Assembly: GCA_026708585.1 (NCBI GenBank)
Contig: JAPOUQ010000076.1
Span: 1 to 54,629, forward strand
DNA from: Gammaproteobacteria bacterium
GTDB taxonomy: Bacteria > Pseudomonadota > Gammaproteobacteria > Arenicellales > Poriferihabitantaceae
Direction of reading: 5' to 3'
Length of the DNA: 54,629 nt
Shown one piece after another: positions 18,897 through 30,642 of this stretch. The notes under the pieces are model-generated. The model did not search any database. It was not told the DNA's origin and saw nothing but the letters and a program-made list of their open reading frames with translations. The stretch's first letter is position 1, and each line of letters starts with the position of its first letter. Both the position numbers and the translations under genes were made by a program.

Positions 18897-21253
18897 GACT
18901 TTTCCTGGTTGGACTTGGCAATGCGGAGTGGTCCTGGAGCCCGAGCATTCACCGTTTCAATGTATCCTGCAGGAATAAGCACACAATCCTTCGCTACCCG
19001 GGGTTCTGCGATTATTTGCAGGCATGCTGAAACATCTCCATTACCAATTTCGATCCAATCCCCATTTTCTAATGAGTGTTCCTTTATCGTATCTGGGTGT
19101 AGACTGACAAGTGGACCGGGATTATCCGAAGAATTTTGCAAAGCGGAGGCATTTCGAACGAGTGCATCGCCACGATACATTGGCATATAGGTGATCGGTA
19201 TGAGTCCGTCATGTGTAGGAGTAATCGGCGCATGTAAGCGAAATTTTTTCATGCGGCAACTTGGGGTCCGATCTGAGGAATTCATGACTTCCAGTACTTC
19301 TTTGGTAACATCATCCAGAGTGATTTGATCAAATCCATCTAGGTTTAAGAAGTTACCCAATACACGGAGAATTTTCCAAGCCGGTTTCGATTCGCCAATC
19401 GGGGGAATAGCAACCTGTGAATTTTGTATCCTTCCTTCACAATTAATATAGTTTCCGCTTGTTTCTGCAAAGGAACAAATGGGCAGAACAACATGAATAT
19501 TCTGTTCATGGGGGTCAGGCTTGAATGCAGTCAATTGCACCACAAAATCTGCATTTTTTAGTGCTTTTGTCGCTACATATGCATCCAGACAATCGAGTTC
19601 AAGCTGGCCACCTAACAATACAAAACCAGACATGTCTGAAGCAAACATGGCCTGTTTATTGAGGCCATTGGTGCCGGGTAGACAATTTGCAAGCGCACCA
19701 CCGGCACTGTTTCCCGGTGCAAGAACAGCCAGGCGACTGCCAGTGATTTCGGCAATCCAGATGGATATCATCTTGAGCAGGCTAGCATCGAGATGTTGTT
19801 GTGCAAAAGCGCCCAATATGATCGTACCTTCCTGCCCCGCAGTGATTAGTTGTCTTGCGATCAATGCAACATCACTGTCATCCGATAAAGTCGAAATTTC
19901 ATCTGGAACTGGCGTGCCGGCCAGATCGGCAATCGCGTTTGCAAGGGCTGCAATCCGGCTCAGCATTGCAGAATCTGGCGCGATCTCATTCACAGCACAC
20001 TCAAAATTCAAATCAAAATCTATTGGGTTGATCGCAGAGATCGTTGTTTTCCCTTCTCGCCATCCCTGTCTGATGCGGAGCGAGAGTAACGGTTGTTCCT
20101 TTCGAATATTGGAGCCGATGAGTAAGATCGAACTTTGTCTTGCGTAGTCCTTGATCGGCAATTCGCTTGCCGGGAAGCGGGGTGCAATATCATCATCGCG
20201 GAAATCATTCTGTTGCAGTCGGAAATCAATGTTCTCGCTACCCAAGGCTCGCATCAGTTTTTGGAACAGGTGAAATTCTTCAAGACTGGACATGGGGTGG
20301 GCGAGTCCACCGATTTGCTCTGCTTTCCCTTTTTCGATGATTGATCTCAGGCCATCTGCAGTATAAGTGAGGGCAGTTTCCCAGTCGACTTCCTGCCATG
20401 AACCATCTCGTTGGATCAACGGTTTGGTTAAACGGCTCTCGCTGTGAATGGCTTGATAACTGAATCGGTCTCGATCGGCAAGCCAACATTCATTGATATC
20501 GGAATTTTCTTTGGGTACGACTCGCTCGACACGATTTCGCAAGGTCTGGATCAAAATATTTGATCCTAGACAGTCATGCGAACTGATACTTTGGTGGTCG
20601 GTCAGTTCCCAGGAACGGGCAGCAAATCGAAACGGTTTCGAGGTCAGAGCACCAACTGGGCAAAGATCGATCATATTGCCCGAGACTTCCGAATCGATCG
20701 TATTATCTAAGAAAGTGGTGATTCGTACGTGTTCTCCTCTTCCGGGAGCCCCCATTTCCATCACTCCCGCGACTTCCTCACCAAAGCGCACACAACGGGT
20801 ACAATGAATACAGCGAGTCATTTCGGTAGCGATCAGCGGTCCTATATCGTCACTTGGGACCGAACGCTTGCGTTCTAAAAAGCGTGAGTTGTCTTTACCG
20901 TAACCGAGTGCCTGATCCTGAAGTGGGCATTCACCACCCTGATCACAGACCGGGCAATCCAGTGGGTGATTAATCAACAAGAACTCCATGGTACCTTTTT
21001 GTGCTTCAGTCGCGATTTCTGATCGAGTGTGAACTTTCATACCATTGGAAACTGGGGTAGCGCAGGCTGGCAGTGGTTTCGGTGCCCGTTCGACCTCAAT
21101 TAGGCACATGCGACAGTTGGCTGCCACCGACAGTTTTTCGTGATAACAGAAACGGGGAATGTATATGCCGTTTCGGTCGGTGACTTCAATCAGCATCTCA
21201 CCCGATTTTGCGGGATAGGTTTTTCCGTCGATTTCAATCTCTACGTCACTCAT
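18893..21253 (-). CDS. nuoG: NADH:quinone oxidoreductase subunit G
   Basis: A 786-residue iron-sulfur subunit of the peripheral arm. Cluster ligands are visible: C36, C47, C50 and C64 for the 2Fe-2S cluster N1b; H96, C100, C103 and C109 for N5; C148, C151, C154 and C198 for N4. The extra N7 cluster cysteines of the E. coli/Thermus type are not seen, so this is the mitochondrial-like form. The remainder is the molybdopterin-oxidoreductase-like domain that no longer binds a cofactor. Both ends overlap neighbours by 4 bases (nuoF upstream, nuoH downstream). Confidence 0.96.
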   Translation of the reverse strand: MSDVEIEIDGKTYPAKSGEMLIEVTDRNGIYIPRFCYHEKLSVAANCRMCLIEVERAPKPLPACATPVSNGMKVHTRSEIATEAQKGTMEFLLINHPLDCPVCDQGGECPLQDQALGYGKDNSRFLERKRSVPSDDIGPLIATEMTRCIHCTRCVRFGEEVAGVMEMGAPGRGEHVRITTFLDNTIDSEVSGNMIDLCPVGALTSKPFRFAARSWELTDHQSISSHDCLGSNILIQTLRNRVERVVPKENSDINECWLADRDRFSYQAIHSESRLTKPLIQRDGSWQEVDWETALTYTADGLRSIIEKGKAEQIGGLAHPMSSLEEFHLFQKLMRALGSENIDFRLQQNDFRDDDIAPRFPASELPIKDYARQSSILLIGSNIRKEQPLLSLRIRQGWREGKTTISAINPIDFDLNFECAVNEIAPDSAMLSRIAALANAIADLAGTPVPDEISTLSDDSDVALIARQLITAGQEGTIILGAFAQQHLDASLLKMISIWIAEITGSRLAVLAPGNSAGGALANCLPGTNGLNKQAMFASDMSGFVLLGGQLELDCLDAYVATKALKNADFVVQLTAFKPDPHEQNIHVVLPICSFAETSGNYINCEGRIQNSQVAIPPIGESKPAWKILRVLGNFLNLDGFDQITLDDVTKEVLEVMNSSDRTPSCRMKKFRLHAPITPTHDGLIPITYMPMYRGDALVRNASALQNSSDNPGPLVSLHPDTIKEHSLENGDWIEIGNGDVSACLQIIAEPRVAKDCVLIPAGYIETVNARAPGPLRIAKSNQEKS

Positions 21254-22587
21254 GCTGCATCTGATTGGATCGGCTTGATTTTGGCCTCAAATTCATGACG
21301 AAAATGCTTCAGAAAACTCTGTACAGGCCAAGCTGCTGCATCACCCAAGGCACAAATCGTGCGCCCTTCAATACGGTTTGCAACGTCAAGCAGTGTATCG
21401 AGGTCCTCAATGGTACCTCGTCCGCGGTTAATTCGCTGGATAATCCGAAAGAGCCAACCGGTACCTTCTCGGCATGGTGTGCATTGTCCGCAAGACTCCT
21501 CATAATAGAATTTCGAGATTCGCTCTAGTACATTCACCATGTCGGTAGTCTCATCCATGATGATCACGGAGCCGGCCCCAAGCGCAGAACCGTTCTCCTG
21601 CAAGGATGTGTAGTCCATCTTAGCCGCGAGAATCGCTTCAGCTGGCATAACTGGAACCGATGATCCACCTGGAATCACGGCTTTGAGTTTCCGGTTTTTC
21701 CATACTCCTCCAGCCATATCCAGTAACTTTGTAAATGGCGTGCCCATCTTTATTTCGTAGTTCCCAGGTTTGTTGACGTGTCCGGTGACTGAGAAGATTT
21801 TCACGCCGCCTGAGTTTTCAACTCCCAGACCTCTGAACCATTGACCATCCATCCATTTGCCATTTCCACGAAGAATAGTTGGTACCGAAGCAAACGATTC
21901 GGTGTTATTGATGGTAGTGGGTTTGCCATAAAGTCCGAAGACTGCAGGAAATGGTGGTTTGAATCGAGGCTCTCCCTTTTTCCCCTCTAATGAATTGAGA
22001 AGGGCAGTTTCCTCTCCGCAAATATAGGCACCTGAACCAAGATGGTTATATAATTCAAAATCAAAGCCTGAATCGAGAATGTTCTTGCCAAGATATCCAG
22101 CTTCTCGAGCTTCCTTAATGGCCTGTTCCATCGACTGGTAAGGCTCGTGAAACTCCCCTCGGATATAGTTATAGCCAACCGATGCACCCATTACATAACC
22201 GCCGAGGGCCATACCCTCAACAAGGGCATGGGGATTCAGACGCATAATATCCCGATCCTTGCAAGTACCGGGTTCTCCTTCATCCGAGTTACATACTACA
22301 TATTTCTGGTCATCTGACTGTCGTGGCATAAAGCTCCATTTGACGCCTACCGGAAAGCCCGCACCCCCACGTCCACGGATATTGGAAATCTTGAGGACTT
22401 CTACAATTTCAGTGGGGTCAATTTCACCGGATAACACCTTTTCGAGAGCTTGATACCCTCCGTTTTTTTGATAGGAATCCAAAGCCCATGGTTGTTTCTG
22501 ATACAGAGGGGGAAGACATACACCGCTTGAATATCGAAGAGAACTGAATCGATCGGCGATTAACTCGCGATTTATTTGGACACTCAT
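21250..22587 (-). CDS. nuoF: NADH:quinone oxidoreductase subunit F (NADH-binding)
   Basis: A 445-residue subunit that binds NADH and FMN and holds cluster N3, the entry point of electrons into complex I. The glycine-rich NADH site [17 protein letters not shown] is near residues 71-87. The N3 ligands are C366, C369, C372 and C412, in [14 protein letters not shown] and [11 protein letters not shown]. Start and stop each overlap a neighbour by 4 bases, so translation is likely coupled from nuoE through nuoG. Confidence 0.97.
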   Translation of the reverse strand: MSVQINRELIADRFSSLRYSSGVCLPPLYQKQPWALDSYQKNGGYQALEKVLSGEIDPTEIVEVLKISNIRGRGGAGFPVGVKWSFMPRQSDDQKYVVCNSDEGEPGTCKDRDIMRLNPHALVEGMALGGYVMGASVGYNYIRGEFHEPYQSMEQAIKEAREAGYLGKNILDSGFDFELYNHLGSGAYICGEETALLNSLEGKKGEPRFKPPFPAVFGLYGKPTTINNTESFASVPTILRGNGKWMDGQWFRGLGVENSGGVKIFSVTGHVNKPGNYEIKMGTPFTKLLDMAGGVWKNRKLKAVIPGGSSVPVMPAEAILAAKMDYTSLQENGSALGAGSVIIMDETTDMVNVLERISKFYYEESCGQCTPCREGTGWLFRIIQRINRGRGTIEDLDTLLDVANRIEGRTICALGDAAAWPVQSFLKHFRHEFEAKIKPIQSDAA

Positions 22588-23075
22588 TTTAATCCTTCCA
22601 ATATCAAGTCAATCTTTGCTTCGTCCAGATTCTCATAATAATCATGGTCGATGGCCATCATTGGTGCACCTGCACAGGCTGCTAGACACTCCACTTCACG
22701 CAAGGTGAATTTCCCATCCTTGGTGGTCTGGTTGAAGTCAATTCCAAGACGCTGTTTGAGGTGATTGACAACTCGGTCACAACCTCTCAGCATACAGGAA
22801 ATATTCGTACAGACTTCAATTTTATGTTGACCAACCGGTTCAAGATCATACATAGAATAAAAGGTTGCGACTTCATAAGCCCGGACTGCTGGCACACCGG
22901 TAATTTCGGCTACCTGTTCAATCAATTCAGGACTTAGCCAACCATGTTCATCTTGAGCAATGCGAAGTGCTGCCATCAGAGCCGACTGTCTGCGATCAGG
23001 TGGATATTTAGTGAGCTCACTTTCAATTTGATCGAGTCCTGATTCAGATAACCGCATTTTGGTATGCTTGCTCAT
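22584..23075 (-). CDS. nuoE: NADH:quinone oxidoreductase subunit E
   Basis: A 163-residue thioredoxin-like 2Fe-2S subunit (cluster N1a). The four ligands are C89, C94, C130 and C134, in EVCTNISC and [12 protein letters not shown] helical N-terminal part with [20 protein letters not shown] precedes the fold, as in other NuoE proteins. The start codon shares its A with the nuoD stop (TAATG), and the stop overlaps nuoF by 4 bases. Confidence 0.96.
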   Translation of the reverse strand: MSKHTKMRLSESGLDQIESELTKYPPDRRQSALMAALRIAQDEHGWLSPELIEQVAEITGVPAVRAYEVATFYSMYDLEPVGQHKIEVCTNISCMLRGCDRVVNHLKQRLGIDFNQTTKDGKFTLREVECLAACAGAPMMAIDHDYYENLDEAKIDLILEGLK

Positions 23076-24328
23076 TATCGATCAATCTCTCCAAATACAA
23101 TATCTTGAGTTCCAATAATGGCGACCATATCTGCAAGCATATGTCCTTGGCACATTTCATGCAATGCTGCAAGATGTGCAAATCCCGGGGCCCGGATTTT
23201 ACATCGGTAGGGTTTATTGGCCCCATCAGAAATCAGATATATTCCGAATTCCCCTTTTGGGTGTTCAATTGCTGCATACGCTTCACCTTCTGGAACCAAA
23301 TATCCTTCAGTGAACAGCTTAAAATGATGGATCAAGGATTCCATATCGCCTTTCATGCTCTCTCGGTTTGGCGGACTCAATTTGTAATCATCAATGATTA
23401 CAGGGCCGGGATTGTCGCGTAACCAACTGATGCATTGTTTGATGATGCGGTTTGATTGACGCATTTCCTCAACTCGGCACAGATAGCGATCATAGCAATC
23501 ACCATTAGTCCCAATCGGGATATCAAAATCCATGTGGCCATAGACTTCATAAGGTTGTTTTTTGCGCAAATCCCATTCGACACCTGAGCCCCTCAGCATT
23601 GGGCCGGTAAATCCGAGTGCGATGGCGCGCTCTGGAGAAACAACCCCGATGTCAACCGTACGCTGTTTCCAGATTCGATTGTCGCTGAGTAAAGTTTCAT
23701 ATTCATCGACATAGGATGGAAAGCGCTCGGTGAACGCTTCTATGAAATCGAGTAAAGAGCCAGATCGATCCTGATTTCGTTGTTCGGTTTCCTTTTCTGA
23801 ATGACGTTTCGTTGGGGTGTATTGAGGCATGCTATCCGGGAGATCGCGATAGACTCCACCCGGGCGATAATAAGTTGCGTGCATCCTAGCCCCAGAAACT
23901 GCTTCATAGCAGTCCATCAAATCCTCGCGTTCACGGAAGCAATACAGGAATACTGTCATCGCCCCGACATCCAGAGCATGAGCTCCTAGCCAGAGACAAT
24001 GATTGAGAATCCGCGTTATTTCATCAAATAAAACCCGAATATATTGTGCTCGAATGGGTGGAGTAATCCCGAGCATTTTCTCGATGGCTAGCACATAAGC
24101 ATGTTCATTGCACATCATGGAAACATAATCGAGACGATCCATATATCCGATGCTTTGGTTGAAGGGTTTGGATTCAGCCAGCTTTTCGGTTGCTCGATGC
24201 AACAGTCCAATGTGCGGGTCGCAACGTCCGATCACTTCACCATCCATTTCCAGAATGACCCTTAGGACCCCATGTGCAGCCGGATGCTGTGGGCCAAAGT
24301 TCATGGTGTAGCTACGAATTTCCGCCAT
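23075..24328 (-). CDS. nuoD: NADH:quinone oxidoreductase subunit D
   Basis: A 417-residue subunit related to the large subunit of NiFe hydrogenases, lining the quinone site with NuoB. The N-terminal [14 protein letters not shown] is the diagnostic signature and contains the histidine near the quinone headgroup. [10 protein letters not shown] and the C-terminal DIVFGEIDR are also typical. It is separate from nuoC, unlike the fused nuoCD of enterics. It overlaps nuoC and nuoE by one base each (TAATG). Confidence 0.97.
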   Translation of the reverse strand: MAEIRSYTMNFGPQHPAAHGVLRVILEMDGEVIGRCDPHIGLLHRATEKLAESKPFNQSIGYMDRLDYVSMMCNEHAYVLAIEKMLGITPPIRAQYIRVLFDEITRILNHCLWLGAHALDVGAMTVFLYCFREREDLMDCYEAVSGARMHATYYRPGGVYRDLPDSMPQYTPTKRHSEKETEQRNQDRSGSLLDFIEAFTERFPSYVDEYETLLSDNRIWKQRTVDIGVVSPERAIALGFTGPMLRGSGVEWDLRKKQPYEVYGHMDFDIPIGTNGDCYDRYLCRVEEMRQSNRIIKQCISWLRDNPGPVIIDDYKLSPPNRESMKGDMESLIHHFKLFTEGYLVPEGEAYAAIEHPKGEFGIYLISDGANKPYRCKIRAPGFAHLAALHEMCQGHMLADMVAIIGTQDIVFGEIDR

Positions 24329-24951
24329 TATTCTGATTGAGTATGTCGACGGCCGGTTTGGCTGTCTTCACGAATGGTGCGTGGTACCAGAATCCGGTCT
24401 TCAACGGTAACGGGCCGATAGGCGACTCGGCCTTTCTGTTCGTCATAAGCCATCTCTACATGCCCAGATAATGGAAAGTCTTTTCGGAATGGGTGTCCGA
24501 TGAATCCGTAGTCAGTGAGAATGCGCCGCAAATCGGGATGACCCTTGAACACAATCCCGAACAAGTCAAATGCCTCGCGTTCGAACCAATCGGCAATTGG
24601 CCAGATCTCGATAACCGAATCAATAACTGGTTGTTCCTGTTGTAAGAGTGCTCGTATTCGTACTCGAAAATTATGGCTCAGTGATAAAAGGTGATAGACC
24701 ACACCAAAGCGGGGTTTTTCAACAGATTTACCCTTTTCTAGTCCATATGTTGAGTAGTCAACACCGCAGATGTCTGTCAATTGCCTGAAATCGCTAGATG
24801 GATCATCACGCAGTTTGGTGCATACAGATTTGATTTGCTCACCATCAACTTCCAGAGTCAGTTCATTCAGGTCAAGCCGCTTTGAGTGCAAGGCTGTGCC
24901 TAGCAATTCATCGACATGTTCGGCTAGCGATACAAGCGTTGTCATGAACAA
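24328..24951 (-). CDS. nuoC: NADH:quinone oxidoreductase subunit C
   Basis: A 207-residue peripheral-arm subunit. It has the family core [12 protein letters not shown] and the signature [29 protein letters not shown], followed by [11 protein letters not shown]. The start gives a normal-length N-terminal domain. It lies 17 bases after nuoB, and its stop overlaps the nuoD start by one base. Confidence 0.96.
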   Translation of the reverse strand: MFMTTLVSLAEHVDELLGTALHSKRLDLNELTLEVDGEQIKSVCTKLRDDPSSDFRQLTDICGVDYSTYGLEKGKSVEKPRFGVVYHLLSLSHNFRVRIRALLQQEQPVIDSVIEIWPIADWFEREAFDLFGIVFKGHPDLRRILTDYGFIGHPFRKDFPLSGHVEMAYDEQKGRVAYRPVTVEDRILVPRTIREDSQTGRRHTQSE

Positions 24952-24968
24952 ATTTCAATTTGTGGTAC

Positions 24969-25475
24969 TCAGGTAGGAGTATCCCGAGTTTGTACTGCTG
25001 GCCTTGCAATCGTTGAAGTCCGTTTGATTTTTTTCTGGAGTTGCAGGATTCCATAAATCAGCGCCTCAGCGGTGGGTGGACAGCCCGGAACATAAATATC
25101 AACTGGGACGATCCTGTCGCAACCGCGTACTACTGAATAGGAATAGTGATAGTAACCACCACCGTTGGCACAGGAACCCATGGATATTACCCATCTAGGT
25201 TCTGGCATTTGGTCATAGACTTTGCGGAGTGCTGGGGCCATCTTGTTGGTGAGTGTTCCAGCAACAATCATGACATCGGATTGTCGAGGGCTGGGTCTGA
25301 ACATCACTCCGAAGCGATCAAGATCATAGCGAGCTGCACCGGCTTGCATCATTTCTACGGCACAACAGGCGAGACCAAAAGACATTGGCCACATCGATCC
25401 GGTCCGGGCCCAGTTAATGAGCTCATCGAGTCGGGCTGTTGCAAAGCCCTCTCGGAGAACACCTTCTATTGACAT
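24969..25475 (-). CDS. nuoB: NADH:quinone oxidoreductase subunit B
   Basis: A 168-residue subunit that carries the terminal cluster N2, which reduces quinone. The ligands are present: the tandem C37-C38 in [11 protein letters not shown]102 in [10 protein letters not shown] and C132 in [11 protein letters not shown]. The RYDLDRFG segment is typical. It follows nuoA after 4 bases. Confidence 0.97.
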   Translation of the reverse strand: MSIEGVLREGFATARLDELINWARTGSMWPMSFGLACCAVEMMQAGAARYDLDRFGVMFRPSPRQSDVMIVAGTLTNKMAPALRKVYDQMPEPRWVISMGSCANGGGYYHYSYSVVRGCDRIVPVDIYVPGCPPTAEALIYGILQLQKKIKRTSTIARPAVQTRDTPT

Positions 25476-25479
25476 GTCA

Positions 25480-25836
25480 TTAGTCCCATTCCAGTGCTCC
25501 TTTTTTCCATTCGTAGATAAATCCGATGACGAGAATGCTGAGAAAAACCATCATTGACCAAAATCCGAATACACCGAGAGAATCTAGAGCAACGGCCCAT
25601 GGAAAAAGAAAGGCAATTTCAAGGTCAAAAATAATAAATAAAATTGCGACCAGATAGTAGCGAACATCAAATTTCATACGTGAATCTTCGAATGCTTCGA
25701 AGCCACATTCGTAAGGTGATAGTTTTTCATCATCTGGACGGTTCGGGCCTAAGGCTAATCCGGCACTCATGGCAACAATGCCGATACCAAGCCCAATTAC
25801 CATAAACATCAGGATCGGAAGATAGTCAGTTAACAT
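25480..25836 (-). CDS. nuoA: NADH:quinone oxidoreductase subunit A
   Basis: A 118-residue membrane subunit with three helices. The conserved loop [32 protein letters not shown] is present; in solved complexes it lies by the quinone cavity, and its cysteine is the one exposed in the deactive state. It is the first gene of the 14-gene cluster, which runs without interruption to nuoN with most junctions overlapping or under 30 bases. Confidence 0.96.
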   Translation of the reverse strand: MLTDYLPILMFMVIGLGIGIVAMSAGLALGPNRPDDEKLSPYECGFEAFEDSRMKFDVRYYLVAILFIIFDLEIAFLFPWAVALDSLGVFGFWSMMVFLSILVIGFIYEWKKGALEWD

Positions 25837-26218
25837 GTGTATTGGACCGACAATTTACAGGTTTATGCAATACCGATGTGCCCACCAACTTCGCTTCAAA
25901 TTTATATCATATGGAAGAGAAATTAATTTTTTGCACTTGATGATCGAATTGTAAAGGATTTGATTGATTTCTACCACTGCTCTGCCGCACAGGTTTCATT
26001 TATGCAAATATTGGTCGATATATCGGAAAATCGTGATAAGCACATGGTTAAAACAGTGGGTTAGTTGACTGATTCAATTCTGTGGGAAGTAAGATGAGAT
26101 CAGTGGCGCTGAAAATATAGTTCGAAAACCAACAGTCCATCAAAACCATCTTTCCTGATCATTTTCGGGAGAAGAGAATACGGATGGTTGCATATATTGG
26201 TGGATGTGAATGAATATT
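25837..26218. other. Region upstream of the nuo operon
   Basis: About 380 bases separate nuoA from the end of yhhQ, both minus strand. The nuo promoter should lie here. AT-rich sequence (for example around 25900-25940) could supply a -10 element, but no convincing -35/-10 pair could be fixed by eye. No coding frame is supported. Confidence 0.6.
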
Positions 26219-26794
26219 TCACGGTCTGATTAATCTGGTCTGCAAGCGATAGAGGAGAATTCCATAGAAAGGCAAAAATAATACTGTACAGACTACAACT
26301 TTGAAGCAAAGGTCAATGGTTGCAATTTCAATCCAGTTAGCGGCCATAAATGAATTACTTGAGCGGAAAAATGCAGTAAAGTAGAAAGTATAGGTATCAA
26401 TGACGTTGGCTACAAAAGTTGAAACCAAGGGTGCTGGCCACCATGCGAGAGAGCGTTCTCGTATATGGTGAAATACCAAAATATCAAGCAATTGACCGAA
26501 AAAATAGGCGAATCCACTTGCCAAACCAATTCGCCAATCTGCTAACCATGCGCTGATTAAGATGGCTGGAACAAAGGCTATTGCGACGATTATTCGGGCG
26601 TTGGCCTGCCCCGATAAACGGATTGTCAGATCGGTTGCTACAATAGCCGCTGGAAAGATAAACATGCCGTAGCTGTAATGGTACCCGAAGAAGGTATTGG
26701 TGAATTGTACGGTGTAGTTTGCTAGAGCAATTATTACAACCTGTAACAGAGCCAGATTCAGAATCAGATTCGTGGGTAAGCGGCTTGATTGCAT
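26219..26794 (-). CDS. yhhQ: Queuosine precursor (7-cyano-7-deazaguanine) transporter
   Basis: A 191-residue membrane protein of the YhhQ/VUT family, which imports a queuosine precursor for tRNA modification. About six hydrophobic helices are seen. Family blocks match the E. coli protein: IIALANYTVQF, the FPAAIVATDLTIR stretch, FFGQLLDILVF, a WWPAPLVST region and the C-terminal WIEIATIDLCFKV followed by LPFYGILL. The ATG at 26794 is used; a TTG four codons upstream is also possible. No preQ1-type riboswitch was recognised upstream. Confidence 0.9.
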   Translation of the reverse strand: MQSSRLPTNLILNLALLQVVIIALANYTVQFTNTFFGYHYSYGMFIFPAAIVATDLTIRLSGQANARIIVAIAFVPAILISAWLADWRIGLASGFAYFFGQLLDILVFHHIRERSLAWWPAPLVSTFVANVIDTYTFYFTAFFRSSNSFMAANWIEIATIDLCFKVVVCTVLFLPFYGILLYRLQTRLIRP

Positions 26795-27171
26795 TTGATC
26801 AGACAATACTTTTATACGTTTGTATTTGTGTGGTGATAAGAAGTCTATGGTAGCTGAGTTTGCAAAACGTTGATCGTGAAATTTTCAAAGCTGTCGGCTC
26901 AAAATTCATAAGATGTCTGGTAGTGGCTTGATTTCAGATTTGTATTTCGTTATACAAAGATGTTAAGCCGAATAAGCCTTTAATGAGACTGATGGATACC
27001 CATTCGACCTCAGCAAATCCGATACTATAAATCGAATTGATACGATTAAGTCTACCACTATCCGACTGCAGGAAAAACCTTAGTAGTTTTCGATTTTCTA
27101 AGGCGAAAGAGTGATCCAAATATAAGAATTGCACGATTGGTTGTTGTTTGATTTGCAGGCTGAATATTCAC
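26795..27171. other. Gene-poor stretch between yhhQ and the ATPase remnant
   Basis: About 380 bases. A 66-codon minus-strand frame at 26934-27134 has no recognisable similarity and no ribosome binding site, and is probably not a gene. The region should contain the yhhQ promoter. Confidence 0.55.
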
Positions 27172-27465
27172 TCATGAATTAAACGTCCTTTCCATTAAAT
27201 CATCTAGGAAAAACTCCCAAGACATTACTTCAATCCCTTCGACCGTGCGTTTTATTGGCTCCGTGCAGATCAGGAGATGACGTTTCGTGATACCTTCTTC
27301 CCGCAGTGCTACAAGGCCACGCATATAACGAATGCCAACGTGGAACTTTGCTTTCATTCCGATAGCAAGGCCCTGAAACACAAAATCTACCTCGAATCCG
27401 GATTTTGATCGCCAGTAAGCCGGTGGTTCGAGTTGGTGATAACTACCATAGGCGGCGAGTACTGC
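27172..27465 (-). pseudogene. Remnant of an AAA/DUF4143-type ATPase (C-terminal part)
   Basis: An open frame of 97 codons with an in-frame stop directly upstream at 27466-27468 and no start giving a whole protein. It reads like the C-terminal nuclease-like domain of AAA_14/DUF4143 ATPases: AYGSYHQLEPPAYWRSKSGF, then EVDFVFQGLAIGMKAK, then RGLVALREEG and the closing GIEVMSWEFFLDDL. In the family this region reads SYWR(T/S)KSGxEVDFV...A(I/V)EVKA, so the E-V-D-F and K-A-K elements are recognisable. The ATPase half is missing. This is most likely a decayed, truncated gene in an accessory stretch beside the broken methyltransferase. Confidence 0.65.
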
Positions 27466-27701
27466 TCAGCAGGTCATGTGGCTACACCTCATGTTTTTTG
27501 ATAGTTTTCATGGCAGTTTAGAATCATTACCCAGACCAGATTTGAAAATTATCCTGAATTAGGAATCACATCCTCGATAACAAAAATAATGGAATAGAGT
27601 AGCGTAAATGGATAAACTACAATTCACGATGCAGAGAGCGAATTGATAGGCCGTGTTCGTTTATCGCGATTTGTATTTTGCCTTTCCCCTTTTCTGTTGA
27701 A

Positions 27702-30642
27702 ATGTCAAAAAACGACCAAATGATCGGTAAGTCAAACACTAACGAAATCGTGTTCAATGGATATTTGGCGGAAATTCTCCGGACGAAACATCCGCTTTGG
27801 AGAAATGCTCTGAGCGTTGAACAGACAGGTGTATTCCGTGATCACCCGCGCTTGCGCCCGGATATTCTGATGCTGACGCCGAATGCTCAGCCTGTGATTG
27901 TAGAAACCGAGTATGTTCCGGGTTCAACGGTTGAGAATGATGCCAGGTCTAGGCTTGGTCTTGTCCCTCTCGGTGCTGAACATCCCATAGAACAGACGAT
28001 TGCTGTTCGCATTCCAGATTCTCTGCGTCATGATCAATCCCACCTTGCCGAAGGTATTTCGGGGGCAGAATTCGAATATTGTCTATTTTCTGGTGATGGA
28101 TCTGCAGTGCAGCGCTGGCCTGAGAGAGGGTGGCTCAAGGGGGATATTGACGATCTTGTTCGGTGCATGGAACATGCGATGGTTTCCCAACGTATGGTGA
28201 ATGAAAGCATGGCGATACTAGAGGATGGTGTGCGAGTAGCTGCAAATGCGATACAGGATGCGGTTACGCTTGGTTTTACTGATACGGAGCGCAATTTGGG
28301 GCGTATTCTGAATCAGCTTGGCGGGGAGCAGACCACCCGCATGGCTATGACCATTATCGCCAATGCATTGACTTTTCATCAACCATTTCTGGTTTTCATG
28401 ATATTCCTTCGGTTTCTCAGATTCAACAGGATACTTCAGGTTCTTTTCGAATGGCGATACTGGAGGTATGGCAGAAGATTTTAAGTGACATCAACTACTG
28501 GCCGATTTTCGAGGTGGCATCGACTCTTTTGGCATCGATACGAGCGCAGACGGCTAATCGCGTTCTAAGAATTCTGATTACTGCATCTGAGCGTCTTACG
28601 AAAATTGGCGTTACTACTCGACACGATCTTTCTGGTCGGATGTTTCAAAATCTGATTGTTGATCGAAAATTCCTTGCTACCTTTTACACGCTACCAACGA
28701 GCGCGATGCTGCTGGCGGAAATTGCAGTTGGTCGTCTGGATAGAAACTGGAGCAATTTGGCCGAGTATCCCGATCTCATACTTGCCGATTTCTCGTGTGG
28801 TACGGGTACCCTTCTCTCGGCTGGTTATCACGCTGTACTTGCCCGGTACCGATATGCGGGTGGGGATGATAGCGAGATTCATAAGTGTATGATTGAGCAT
28901 TCTGTGATTGCGGCGGATATCATGCCTGCGGCGGCGCATCTTTGTGCTTCGCAGCTTTCCAGCGTGCATCCGACCGTGATATTCGACAATACCCGTGTCT
29001 ACACGATGCCCTATGGAACTGGGGGTGTGGATGAGGAAGAGTATCAGGAAGTTTCCATTGGTTCGCTGGATTTAATTGAGTCTGGACAGACTCGGTCACT
29101 GTTTGCAACCGGTGAGGTTCAGGCTAGCGGAGTCCGGGGTGATATCCAGGTTGGTGATATTGAAGTTCCTCACGAGTCGGTTGACCTGGTGATCATGAAT
29201 ACCCCCTTCACACGCCCGACCAATCATGAAGCGACCGATGTGCCGGTACCTTCGTTTGCGGGCTTTCGAACCACCGAAGAGGAACAGCGTTTGATGTCGG
29301 ATCGTTTGACGGATATCCGCAGGAGGATAAGGTATGCTGCAGGTCATGGTAATGCCGGGCTGGCGTCCAATTTCGTTGATCTTGCCCACGCCAAAGTTAA
29401 GTCGGGAGGGGTGATTGCTCTGGTGCTTCCCATCACGGTAATACAGGGTGCTTCCTGGCAACCGACCCGCAAGTTACTGTCCCGTGCATATGAGAATATT
29501 ACGGTGGTTACCATAGCCAGTAGCGGTAATCATGAACGTGCTTTTTCGGCGGACACCGGTCTGGCCGAGGTGTTGATTATAGCCACGAAGAAAAGGGATG
29601 GTATCGGTTCCGACCCGCATCAAGACGTTCTGTTTGTCAATCTGTATCGGCGCCCATCCGGGATGCTGGAAGCTGCGGAAACGGCCAGGATCATAGGGTG
29701 CCTGTCGACCTCGTCAAGTACAGGGCATATCCTAGCCGGTGAGAAGATATCCGGAAGTTATATCCGGGCACCACTGGGTGAAGGAGGCTGTACGGGTTTA
29801 CGTGAATCAGCCCTCGCTGACGTGATGATCGCGTTGCACCAGACTAATTTGAAGGTGCCGCAACATCCTGACTGTCATGCCCTACCTGTCGTTCCTCTCG
29901 GGCAACTGGGTGAGCGGGGCTTACTGGATCGAGATATCGGCAATCGAAAAGATGATCAACCCCCCTATCGGGGTCCTTTTCGGATCCATGCCATAGAAGG
30001 CGTTCCGAGTTATCCGGTCTTGTGGGGTCATGATGCGAATCGTGAGCGGCACTTGCTGGTAGATCCCGATTGCATGGGAGTGGTTCGTCCCGGTTGCGAC
30101 AAACGCGCCCTGACAGTTTGGCAGACTGCATCCAGACTTCACTTTACTCGCGACTTTCAGTTGAACTCGCAGAGTCTCGCAGCATGTTTGACCTCAAGTC
30201 CCATCCTCGGCGGAACTGCATGGCCGAATTTTCGGTTGCATGAGAGCAGGTGGGATGAGCTCATCGTTCTATGGCGAATAGCACGCTTGGCCTGATGTCT
30301 TTCTGGTGGAAGGGATCAAGGCAACAGCAGGGCCGGGCGAGATTGACAATTAGCAGGCTACCTGAACTTTTGGTTCTCGACCCACGCAACCTTCCGGAAC
30401 AGAAATTGACACTGGCCAAGAAGATTTCCCGTCAGTTTGAGAGCAAATCCTTTCTCCCCGCCAATGAAGCGTATCGTGACGAAGTACAAAAAGCACTGGA
30501 TACAGCTGTTCTGATTGACTTGTTAGAACTGCCGGAAAGCATACTGGAACCTTTGGAAATCCTCCGTTTGCAATGGTCGAATGAACCATCCGTCCATGGG
30601 GGCAAGCACACCTCGCTTCAAACTCTTCGGGAGCAAAACTGA
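27702..30642 (+). pseudogene. N6-adenine DNA methyltransferase with nuclease-like N-terminus, two frameshifts
   Basis: Three consecutive frames form one protein of about 980 residues if two single bases are restored. Part 1 (27702 to about 28382) has RPDILM...PVIVETEY, a PD-(D/E)xK-like arrangement (D54, E68, E70) that could be a nuclease core. Part 2 (to about 30274) has methyltransferase features: FLATFYTLPTSAMLLAE, motif I ADFSCGTGTLL and motif IV NTPF in place of NPPF. Part 3 (to 30642) is the probable specificity tail. At 28380-28382 adding one A (CAACC to CAAACC) joins ...TFHQ to TISGFHDIPS. At 30272-30274 adding one G (TGGCG to TGGGCG) joins ...LIVLW to ANSTLGLMSFWW. The architecture resembles type IIG restriction-modification enzymes. 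Whether the breaks are biological or sequencing errors cannot be told here. Confidence 0.8.

Noticed and set aside
26795..26940. A preQ1 riboswitch upstream of the queuosine-precursor transporter
   Set aside because: The leader lacks a recognisable preQ1 aptamer hairpin or A-rich tail, so no riboswitch is called.
26934..27134. A 66-codon minus-strand frame upstream of yhhQ
   Set aside because: No start signal or family resemblance; treated as non-coding.
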